From Prorocentrum cordatum (lineage: Eukaryota; Sar; Dinophyceae; Prorocentrales; Prorocentraceae): a DNA stretch of 64,000 bases. Below, piece after piece: positions 33,701 to 43,044 of the stretch. The translations under genes and the position numbers were made by a program. Position 1 is the stretch's first letter; every line of letters begins with the position of its first letter. A model generated the notes under the pieces. It was not told the DNA's origin. It worked only from the letters and a program-made list of their open reading frames with translations, and ran no database searches. The stretch covers positions 1 to 64,000 of the forward strand of contig CAUYUJ010018474.1 in NCBI GenBank assembly GCA_963575745.1, given 5' to 3'.

Positions 33701-35302
33701 CTGCCGTGGCCAACTTCTGCACGGCCTCCAGGTGCTTGAGCTCCACTGCGCCGCCAGCAGCCTGCCCGCGACCAGCGCCGCCGCCGCGGCGACCGCGGCC
33801 CCGGCCGGCGCCGGCGTCGCCCTTCTTGTCCTCCTTGCCCTTGTCTTGGCCTTGCTCCTCAGACTTGTTCTCATCAGGCTTAGACTTCTCCTCCTTCGGC
33901 TTCTCTGGATCCTTCGGGAGAGACGGCTGCTTCCCAGTAAGCTTGCGACGCTTGCCATCCTGGTCCTGGGTCAAGTGCTTGGCGTTGGGCTTGTCGCCTC
34001 CCTGCGTCTGGGCCTGGGTCTGGTCCTTCCTTTGAGCAGCCAGTTTTAACTCGCGCAGCTTGTCAATTGACTTCTGGTACGCTTGTAGAACTTCCCACCA
34101 GAGATGTCGGCGAACAGGATCTTCTTCATAGTCGTTGTCCGTGAGGGCTTCTGCAAAACCCATGAAACTTTCGCGGCGTCTCTGTCTAACACCTTGCCCC
34201 CGCCATCATCATCTGCAACATCGACGGCCAGGTCGTCCGCGAGCGTCGGCACCAAGAACTTGAAGGACTCCTCCATCAATATCCGCAGGACCGCTGGGTC
34301 GATGCACTGGTTGATCGGCTTGCCTTTGAGTAAGTTGGTCCACGTAGTAAGGAGTATCTTCAGGCATTCGAGCACGCTTGAGTTCCTGACCCTACCATCT
34401 CCGAAGACGCATGTTTCAAGCATGAGTGATCGAAAAAATTTGAAGCCGTCATGGCCCGGATCAGCCTGGTCGATCTCGGCGAACCGCTCGGAGATGAACC
34501 TGCAAAGCTCATAGAACACGTTCGAAGGGATGATGCCCTGCTTCACCTGGTCCTTGTAGTTATCGCAGATCCACTTCCAGACTTTCTGCCGACGGGACTC
34601 ATCGTTGCCAGAAGCCCATCCCGGATTCATGTGCTCATGTGCGGCCAAGTCGGCCGTTATCTTTCTCGCCCACTCCAGTGTCTCCACATAGTTGATGCCA
34701 GCTTTCTGGTTCCAATCAAAATTCATGAAATCTTTCATCCAGACCAAGGCGTCGAGAGGCGCCTGGCATTGATACACCTGCACTCTGGTAAGGCCTTTCT
34801 CAAGAGCCGCTTTGACATTCTCGTTGCCACGATGATGCTCGGCCGCGTGGTAAAAGGCGGTGGCCAGGTGAGCGAACGAGAACAAACGATATGGTGGTAC
34901 GTCTCCTTCACTTAGTTGGCGCATGGGCACGCCGCGAGCATCGTTTGCAATTCCCCACGTCAAAATGTTTTTGACTTGTTGAGAAAGCGTCTCCTTTTGT
35001 TCTCGATCGTTGACGTCCATGTGGCGAACGAAATTGCGCCTGCCGGTAGTGGGATCGCACCAAGGAATCGTAGCGTTCAACATCGTCCGCACTCCGAAAA
35101 GACTTTTGCAAAGATCCAGCCGCCGAGCACCCTGGACAGTCGGGAAACGCTTCTCCACGTTCATGATCGACTTGTCGAACGCGAGCCTCAGAGTGTCCGG
35201 CGAGTTGTCGCTCGCCGTGCCCGCTGCCACTCCGTCTGCCAGCACCCCTGGCGAGGACCCTGAAGTCTGGGAGTCGGCTGGAGCCTGCGACTGCGACGCC
35301 AT
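30722..35302 (-). CDS. Unrecognised multi-exon protein, ~1,250 residues
   Basis: Four coding blocks run in one direction. Block 1 (35302 to about 34190) starts at an ATG; it is helical, with no known motif. Block 2 (34163 to about 33590) is charged, with a Lys/Glu/Asp-rich tract and a Gly/Arg box (GRGRGRRGGGAGRG). Block 3 runs 33011 to about 32498. Block 4 (32325-30722) has KGKGGRKRK and KGKGKGK patches and a TAG stop. A pyrimidine-rich TTCGTCTCCTCAG acceptor precedes block 3 at 33012, GTAAGG near 32497 could be its donor, and GATGCCCAG precedes block 4. Blocks 1 and 2 lie in different frames, joined near 34165-34200 by a short intron or a frameshift; a GCAAG...TTTTGCAG pair of 46 nt would join them in frame. 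The basic patches suggest nucleic-acid binding, but that is inference. I do not recognise the family. Confidence 0.6.
33040..33580 (-). other. Intron with GGA run at its 5' side and CCT-rich 3' side
   Basis: On the coding strand it begins with GGA repeats (complement of 33440-33565) and ends with CCT-rich sequence (complement of 33110-33240) before the TCTCCTCAG acceptor. The two halves are able to pair, so the intron could fold into a long purine/pyrimidine hairpin that brings the splice sites together. Confidence 0.5.
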
Positions 35303-35399
35303 CCCGCTACTGATGAGCTGCGAGGTAGATTCAGCACTGTGTGGTCGAATTCCACGACGGGGGTCTCGCTAGAGATGATGACCTCCCTTAGAAGGCCGC

Positions 35400-35810
35400 G
35401 CTGGAAGCTCGACAACAAAAGGCCACCACGGCGAGGGAAGGGAGAGGAGGGGCCCCGGAGCTCTCGACCCCAATATGGCGTGGGTGATCTGGAGCTCTTT
35501 TGACTCCAACATGGGCGCGGGCGATCTGGAGATATCTCTCGACCCCGCATGGGCGTGGGTGACCTGCAGCTCTCGACCCCTAACATGGCGTGTGCGACCC
35601 GGAGCTCTTGACCCATACATGAGCGCGGGTGATCTGGAGCTCTCGACCCCAACATGGGCGTGGGTGGTGACCTGGAGCTCTCGACCCCAACATGGCGTGG
35701 GTGATTGATTCAACAAGACCCCAAGCATGGGCGCGGCTCGACCCCCTATTGGGCGTGGGTGTGCTGGAGCTCTCGGCCCCATCATCGACGTGGGTGATCT
35801 AAAGGGAGAA
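35400..35810. repeat. Minisatellite, ~36-bp unit
   Basis: Variants of GATCTGGAGCTCTCGACCCC followed by AACATGGGCGTGGGTG recur about ten times between 35455 and 35800. The unit is 12 codons long, so one frame stays open with a repeated 12-residue peptide, but copies with other lengths break it. It lies immediately upstream of the gene starting at 35302. Confidence 0.8.
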
Positions 35811-36045
35811 AGGGAGAATTGTCAAATGGTGGGAATTGCCCCCTCCCCCGCGGGAGTGGTTCTTAGCTTCGCTCCTCTATCCTATCCCCCCTCTCCCTCC
35901 TGCTCCCGGCGGGCCGGGCGCTGGCCGACAGGGCCCCGTTCGAGTCGGCCGTGAAGCCGCTGAAGCCCGAGGCTCCGAGGGGCGCCGGGGGGCAGGGGCG
36001 CGGCCAGGACAGGGGGGGATAATATGATCCAAACACAAAAAATCA
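35811..36045. other. Short unique stretch
   Basis: GC-rich sequence between the 36-bp minisatellite and the inverted-repeat element. No feature is seen. Confidence 0.4.
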
Positions 36046-36199
36046 ACATAAACATAAACTCGGAAGTCCGCGCGGATTTCACTGGCCCACGCTGGGCGGC
36101 CCCGGGAGCGCCGCCTCTGGCGCGCTCCGCGCGCCAAGGAAGGGAGTCCAGCGCCGATCCAAGAAATCTGCGCGGAAGTCCGAAAGTTAATGTTTATGC
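36046..36199. mobile_element. Inverted-repeat element family 3 (154 bp)
   Basis: The left end (ACATAAACATAAACTCGGAA then GTCCGCGCGGATTTC) and the right end (GAAATCTGCGCGGAAGTCCG then AAAGTTAATGTTTATG) are reverse complements with a few mismatches over about 35 bp. The GC-rich core has no ORF. A diverged relative lies at 20317-20452. This is a MITE-like element. Confidence 0.75.
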
Positions 36200-36929
36200 A
36201 ATGTTTCCTCCTCGGGAGAGGCGGAGGCGGAGCGGGGGCGGGAAGGTGGGAGAGGGGAAGGAAGAGGAGGGGGAGGGGCAAGAGAGGAAGAAGAGGAAAG
36301 TCGGAAGAGAGGACTGGATGCAATGCTATGCTGCTGGGGCAACCGCCTGAAGGCGCGACGAAACATGTTCACTCCTGCCCAACAAGAAGCACTTATGCAA
36401 GATGCCCGGTGTATCTTGGATAGGCCAGGCCGATCGCAAGTCCCGACTTCGACGTTGTCGAGACGGCTCAGACATGCCAGTGCATACAGACAGCTGCGCA
36501 CAGGAAGAAGCGCAGAATTGCTCACAGCTGATCGTCCAGTCCGACAGCGCTCACACTCGCCCAATGCCTGCCACATCGGCATATCTCGTCCACCCAAGCG
36601 CATACATCAGGACGCACCCTGCAACATTTACATTCATTGAGTTTCCAGCCTGCTTGATAATGGCCCGGCGATTCTGGCCAGACACATCGGCGCGATTCGT
36701 GAAGCTACAAAAGGGAGGCTCAGGCGGCAACGGGCCCTGCGCCCTCGTCAGTGCCACGACTGGAAACCCTTGGAGCAGCAACAGCTGCGGGCGTGAGCCA
36801 CCGCCCCTGCACGGGGGCAAAAGAAAGGCACTTGCAAGTGATCGCGCGCAGCACCTCGCTCGTGCTGTACACCGCTCGCTTGTTCGGATCCTCTGTGGAC
36901 GTCAAGAATGCCAGAGCCATCCCCGGGGG

Positions 36930-37085
36930 CCAAGTGTCCGACTCTGAATTTGACACGGGGCTCGGGGTTCCAAGTTGGTGGACACGGCCTATTCCCCTCC
37001 CCCCTCTCCACTCCCCCCCCCTCCCCCGAGGGCCCATCAAACTCTGAGTTGGACACGGGCCCCAACTCTAAGTTGGACACAGAAC
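36930..37085. repeat. Short degenerate repeat in the methyltransferase intron
   Basis: TCTGAATTTGACACGGG, CAAGTTGGTGGACACGG, TCTGAGTTGGACACGGG and TCTAAGTTGGACACAG occur within 150 bp, separated by a CCCCCCTCCCC tract. The segment lies between exons 2 and 3 of the methyltransferase-like gene. Confidence 0.55.
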
Positions 37086-39284
37086 GAGTCCGGGGGACAG
37101 GGCGACGACAGATGAGAGTCCGAGGTCCTGCGTCAGGTTGACAACAGCGCCCTCAGGCACATTCGGAAGCTCCGCGTACTCCTCCAAGAACTTGACCTCG
37201 CTCTCGATAAGAGATGCCAAGTGGTCGCCAGCCTTCACGACGTAGTCATTGCCTGGAGTGTCCGTGCGCCACCTCGAACCAGGCCTGCGACGCGACCATT
37301 GCAGCTCCTGGAGAATCTCCGAGTCGGTCGCCACGAGGAAGGCTCGCCAAGTGCAGCTGCGGGGATGTCCGAGGAGCTGAATGACATTGTCTAGAGTCGA
37401 AATCTTCTCGTTCACCTTCTGCTTGCTCGCCAGTAGCGCCCAACGCCGCGGCCTTCGAACAGGCCAGCCAAGACTAGAAGGGCAAATGATCGTCGCGCAG
37501 ATGATATACATGTCCCCCAGGGAGTCCTGCAATATGTCCACGCTGAAGAGGTGTGAATTCTCATGCATGATCAACGCCAGGGCTGAACACCTCATCAACG
37601 CCACCCACGCCACGAAGATATTGAGCGTCTTGCCCTTGACGGTGGCTCGAAGACCCTTTGGCGAGAAATCGATGCACGGCGTTCCTGCGATGTGCAGGCG
37701 GCCAACTTTGAACCTGCATCTAGGCGTGGCGTGGCAAATGCATGTGCACATCCCGCTGATCTTGCCAGTCTCGCGCCAGAGGGTGGTGGAGAGATCGTCC
37801 AAAGTCAATTCTCGATTGGACTTGAGATCTTTGAGCTTGTTATTGATGTTCTCGCTGAGGAATCCCACTATATCTCCAAATAAGCACTCTGGTGCGCCAG
37901 GATGTTCTAGTAATTCGGCCTGACAATGTTTGTCAATCTCCACTGCGCTGGTGCGCCTCGGATGCTCGCAGGAGTGCCCCAGTTTGGACATCGCATGCGC
38001 TAGGCCATGCAACGCTGCCCCCGGGGCATCAATGCCTGAAAAAGCAGTGCTGTACCTCAAGGTGCGCATCCGATGCACGACGGAAGCTATGGGCAAAGGG
38101 CATCGCTTGATTACTCCGCCCAGAACTCGTTGCGGCCAGTCAAGCAGACCCTGGGGGCTGGCAGGGGAGTCGTCCATGGCGGTCCCTGGAGGTCTGTCTG
38201 CGTCGTCGTCGGCGGCGGCGACTGGACCGCCACCACCGTCGCCCTTCAATTCGTTTGGCATCCTGACCCGTTCAACGACCCTTCGCTCTAGTTTGCGCCT
38301 CTTGGGCCCACCAATCGCCCATGGCAGCGCGTTCTTCCTAGTGCACACCGCGCCGCCGGCGAAAGAAGCTGTGTCCTCAACCAAATCCGCGCCAGCTGCG
38401 CTATCAGCGCCAGCCATCGGCGGCATGTCAACTGGCGCTGCGCCGTCGTCGAAGTCGGCGAAGGCTTCCTCGAACAAGTCGTCGTCAGCTGCGCTGTCAA
38501 CCCCAGACATCGCCATGTTGCCCCCGTGGGCTCGGGGGGCCAAGCACCTTGAGGAAAGTAGAGCTGCCGCCGCTTGCTCTGGAGAGGTTGGCGCCGATGG
38601 CGCGGCTAGCGCTGCTGCTGGGGCTGGGCTGTCTGGCACGGCTGGGTCTGCTGTGGGGCTAGGCGGCACAGAGGCTGAGACATCGCCCATGTCGTCGACG
38701 ATGGCACTCGCGTGGCGATTCTGGAGAGGCTGCCATTGCAAGATCGCCGCCGCGTCTGGAAAGGCTGCCGCCGCCTCCGGGGCATCTGGGGCACCTGGGA
38801 AGCACGGCTCCAGCGCCACTGGCTCGGCGAGAGGCTCAGGGAGCTCAAGGCCGAGCGGCTCAGTGCCCAGGTGCTGGGCATTCACTGTTGGCTCCAGCCC
38901 GACGTTCTGCGTGGGCTGGCTGTCCTGTGGAACAGTCGGCGCCGGCGCCCTTGTAATGGCTGTGGCTGGCGCTGATGTGGCTGATGGGCTCTCTGGCGCA
39001 CGCGTCGGCGATGCTGCCGATGCTGGGCCTGTGCCTGGAGAGGCCGGCGTCGCCGGCCTGGGCTGGGCTGCCGCTGCTGGCGCCAGCGGGCTGTCTGGGC
39101 AAGCGTTCCCAGGCTGAGCAGAGCCAGCGACCGAAGAGCTGCAGCCCTCGCCCCATCCATCAGAGTTCCCACTGCGAGATGCAGCAGACGCCACAGCAAA
39201 ATATAATCTGCTTTGCTTGATCGCCTTTTCGACGATATCGTGCTTGGTGAATAGAGTCCACGGTTGCCTCCTGCGCTGCGAAAG

Positions 39285-39445
39285 CATAACCCCCCCTCTC
39301 TCTCCCGCCCCCCCTCCTCCTCCGGAGGAGGGAACTTAAGGAATGATGGGGCGGGGGCCTCATCCTTCTCATCCTCCCCCCTCCCCTCCCCCCTCCCCAT
39401 TTGTATTTTTCCTCATCATTCCCCATCAATCATCATTCTTGCCCC
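39285..39445 (-). other. Intron 1 of the methyltransferase-like gene, self-complementary
   Basis: GAATGATGGGG (39341-39351) and a CATCATTCCCC segment (39414-39424) are complementary, and CTCCTCCGGAGGAG (39317-39330) is palindromic. No good GT donor is seen at the exon 1 edge; GGGGGGCAAGAATG would be a GC-type donor. Confidence 0.4.
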
Positions 39446-39999
39446 CCGCTCGCGGCGCCCCGGCATGAATGCGGACGAGGGAGCGGTCTTGAAGGGGAAG
39501 GGCCAGACAAGATGAAAACTTCCAAGCGATCACTGGAGTATTCTCTGGGAAAGACGTCGCCCTGTGCTTCTCGAAGGTTTGCTCGAACTTCGACAAATCA
39601 ATCGACTCGTTCTCATCAAACTTTAATATGCCGACTGCGCGAGCAACTTGATTGTCATGGAAAGCTGAACTGCTGGACGCATCGTTGCTAATATCTTCAA
39701 ACAAGTAAGTACATTCGCCAGCCGAAAGAACTCTGCAGTTCATCCTCTGCAGGAACCACCTCGAATATCCTGTGAGGGCGTCCTGGGGGAACATAACCCG
39801 AAGCCCTATGCTATGCGTCGTGTCGAACCCGCTTGGCGCTTTGAAAACCAACAAACATTTCGAAGGCAAAGATCGCAGCTGAGTGGAGGTGTTTGATATG
39901 TCCTGTCCTGCGCGCACTCCCGCGACATCAAGAAGCCCCGTTGCTTGCCATCGCTGATGGGTGCAACAAAGCCATCAGAAGCAGGATCAGGCTTTCCCA

Positions 40000-40135
40000 T
40001 GATAGTCAGTCAATGTATGTCTCATTTGGTCTGAGCACAGGCTGGCTAGCAAGGACTGTCAAACGCGTGTGCGCGCGTGCGTGCATGGGGCCACGTGGTT
40101 CACCATGTCGTTGCGTCCCCCCTCCTCAGCACGTA
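40000..40135. other. Transition into an AT-rich island
   Basis: Base composition drops abruptly from GC-rich coding sequence to AT-rich sequence over this interval. A GTGTGCGCGCGTGCGTGC run lies at 40067-40084. It may contain the 5' region of the methyltransferase-like gene. Confidence 0.4.
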
Positions 40136-40795
40136 TGTGTACACATATATACACACGTACATGCAAAGGTACATCTGAGCCACGGACCCCACACATAAAG
40201 GAATATGGTACTGAATTAATGTGTTGCCACGGACCCAGGCATACAAACGCCCTTGAATACCATTCAAGCGCATGTGCTCCAAGATATGATAACATGAAAA
40301 CGAAGACCATAGTGGAAACAAACATTGACATACTATATAGTTATAATGAATTATATGGAAAATAATTAACGATCTGCATTGACATGGTCAATAAAGGTGT
40401 TGAAGACAAGATGGGACATTCATATACCTATATACATATATAATAATGGCAAATAATAATATCAGAAGAAAAACAATACAATTCACATACATCATGTCGT
40501 AGAAAACAATGGACATCAACATACATATATTCAAAAACCATAAATATGTTAAGTCATGTATCAGAAATTGACCAAAAAATGAAAACACTAAAATAATCAA
40601 TTGAAACACTTTTTTGAAAACAAAAATATTGTTTTTGTTTTATTAAAAAAGCAATGTAAACATGTGTGTTCCCAATGATAAATTATTTAAAACAAATAAA
40701 GAAAACATGTGATTTTCCAATCGGTTTTCTTTTAAAGAAGAAAGGACATCTATTTTTAATACATATATATATGATTTTCTCTGAAGAATAACGTG

Positions 40796-40833
<38 letters not shown>

Positions 40834-42070
40834 CCATATAATCGAACGCACTTGCGCGACCCAGGGAGCACGCTCAAGTGCCATTGGATGACCACGTGAG
40901 GCCGTTCAAGAGGCCTTGAATGCCCCCAGGGCCGTTCAAGGGCCCTTGAGTGGCTCCCAGGGGTCGTTCAAGGGCCCTTGAACGCCCCCCGGGGCCGTTC
41001 AAGGGTCCTTGAATGGCGCCCGGGGGCCGTTCAAGAGCCCGTGAGCGCCGCCCGGGAGGCTTTCAAGGGCCCTTGAACGGCCCCCGGGAGCCATTCGAGG
41101 GCCCTTGAACGGCTCCGGGTGGCGGTCAAGGGCCCTTGAATGGCCCCTGGAAGCCATTCAAGGGCCCTTGAACGACCCTGGGGGGGCGTTCAAGGACCCT
41201 TGAACGGCCCCCGGGAGCCATTCAAGGGCCCTCGAACGGCCCCCGGGAGCCATTCAAGGGCTCTTGAACGGCCCCCGGGAGCCATTCAAGGGCCCTTGAA
41301 CGGCTCCGGGAGCCATTCGAGGGCCTTGGAATGGCCCCTGGGAGCCATTCAAGGGCCCTCGAACTACCCGCGGGAGCCATTCAAGGGCCCTTGAAAGGCC
41401 ATGTGAGCATTCGAGTGCCTCTGAACGGCCACACGTGGTCATTCAAGGGCCCTTGAGCGTAGTCCCCGGGTCGCGCAAATGCGTTCAATTGTATGTCAGA
41501 TGCGTGTTACACGGTAATGAAAAAATCAATTATGTTTGAAACAGACTAACGCATTTTCATATATTTCATTGGTTGTTTGATAAATCATTTCAATATTTTT
41601 TGTTTGCCGGAAGGATTTTTTCATAAAAAACACATGGTTTCTATGTGCTTCTTAAAGAAACATAAGGTGTTTTTATATATAAAGAAATTATTCATTTGTT
41701 AAGTATGGTACCATTAATGCTTGATGTTCTTCTATGGTTTTTCGTATAACTTGGATGGATTTCTCAAGCGTCTCAATGGTCATGTAGCCGTCTGGCTGTT
41801 TATACATCTGGTTGTTTGTTGTATGCTATGTGTCTTTATTATGTTGACCATGTTTTTTGTCGATACGAGGTATCAAAGTATAATGAGATTGTAATGTGCG
41901 TGATCTCTTTCCTATCGTATTGCACTGCCTCTGGTGCTTCTCATTGTAAACGACACTAACCAAACCAACACATATGGACGCCACTGTGCACCCTCGAATG
42001 CCATTCAAGCACACGCGCTGTGACGTATAAATAACTTACTAACTCGTATAAACATCATTGTAACGATTAT
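40136..42070. other. AT-rich island enclosing a GC-rich palindromic array
   Basis: About 1.9 kb in which the outer parts (40136-40850 and 41480-42070) are very AT-rich, including a TA run at 40798-40828. The centre is a GC-rich palindromic repeat array. Matching palindromic words lie near the two edges: CCCTTGAATACCATTCAAGC at about 40247 and CCCTCGAATGCCATTCAAGC at about 41992. The AT-rich frames (for example 40609-40388) have no recognisable protein. This sharp compositional contrast is unique in the window. Confidence 0.7.
40850..41492. repeat. Array of ~32-bp units around TTCAAGGGCCCTTGAA, bounded by inverted ends
   Basis: About 17 units, each carrying the perfect palindrome TTCAAGGGCCCTTGAA or a near copy, follow at 31-36-bp spacing from 40935 to 41455. 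The array is flanked by CGAACGCACTTGCGCGACCC on the left (40851-40870) and GGGTCGCGCAAATGCGTTCA on the right (41468-41487). These are reverse complements with two mismatches. The whole 640-bp block is therefore an inverted-repeat-bounded cassette. Confidence 0.85.
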
Positions 42071-43044
42071 GTCATTCGCTCCCTCTATGGAAAGTGGAGG
42101 AGGAGACATCTTGCGTTGTGAGGCGTGCTAGCTCACCTCCCTGCACCTCCTCCCTCCCCCACCCGTTCCCTCTCACCTTTTTCCTTCCTCTCCTCCTCCT
42201 CATTTTCCCCTTCCTTTTCCTCTTTCTCTTCTTCCTTCTTGGATTCCAACCCCATCCATGGGGCGTTGGGGTGCCTTCGCCTTTGTTGTCGGCTCTCGCT
42301 CATGGGGGTCGAAGCTGATCGGATGAACGCTGACAAGAGGTGGTGGCCAAGCCCGGGGGGGGAGAGAGGCAGAGAAGGGAATGATATTGCAGTGGAGAGG
42401 ACAGTAGAGGTAGGCCGACTCATCTTGGGAATGTTGCGCATTCTGAAACGTCATCGTTTTCTCGGCCCCGGCGACGCGAACCATCGCCCATCGCCCGCTG
42501 CATTGGGCAAGGCTCGTGCCAGTCGGGCGTGGCAAGCCAATGGCTTCAAAAAACGTTGAGCAAGAGTTGAGCTGAGAGTGAGTGCGCAAGTTCGTGTCCG
42601 AGTGGGGGGTGCCGGAGCGAGAGAGAAAGAGAGACACAACCATATCTACAGCATACAGAACACATCGAACATGAGCAGTGCAGACTAACCCCAATGCCTG
42701 GCTTGCTCAGCCTAGTGAAAAAAAAACTAGGCGTGCCTCGGGCCATCGCTAACGAACTCGACCGACGCCTCCTTTGCCATCGCTGCCACGCTGCCTCGCC
42801 GCGACCCCAGCCACTAGAGCTGGGGGCCTTCAACGGCGCGTCCAAGCGGCGGGGCGGCAATGGCAATGAGGGGGCCGGCCGACTTCGCTAGCGGCTCTTC
42901 GTGTGCTGTCGGCCGATCTCTCCACTCACCCTACTCTCCTACTACTATCAGCCTTCGCCGACGCTCGGAGCTCGCTAGTCGACCTCAGAGTAGCTGACCG
43001 ACTCCGACTTCCAGTCCAAAGCCAAAGTCGCTGGCGAGTCTGGC
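42071..43044. other. Gene-less stretch, probable 3' side of the next gene
   Basis: A CCT-rich tract (42120-42240) and mixed sequence. Since the neighbouring minus-strand gene ends at 43045, its 3' untranslated region should lie here. No domain is seen in the open frames. Confidence 0.4.

Larger units (their letters stand above)
36551..39917 (-). pseudogene. C5 cytosine DNA methyltransferase-like gene, three exons, probable 2-nt deletion
   Basis: Predicted to methylate cytosine in DNA with S-adenosylmethionine. Exon 1 (about 39917-39460) encodes an unassigned N-terminus. Exon 2 (about 39280-37090) has a 400-residue Ala/Pro-rich acidic linker and then the methyltransferase motifs. Numbering from the ATG at 39287, these are FSGIDAPG (416-423, motif I), VEID (449-452), GTPCIDFS (535-542, catalytic Cys in PC), HENS (575-578, ENV-like) and GWPVRRPRRW (607-616, motif VIII). 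Exon 3 (about 36945-36551) gives RWLTPA, then in the next frame LLLLQGFPVVALT and IIKQAGNSMNVNVAG (motif X GNS). The switch after RWLTPA near 36786 looks like loss of two bases. Cys and motif X survive. Similar proteins recur in dinoflagellates, some in retrotransposons, but no RT lies next to this one. Confidence 0.7.

Noticed and set aside
40388-40609. Hydrophobic AT-rich frame resembling a mitochondrial protein
   Set aside because: Any AT-rich stretch gives Phe/Ile/Leu-rich peptides; no cox or cob motif is present.
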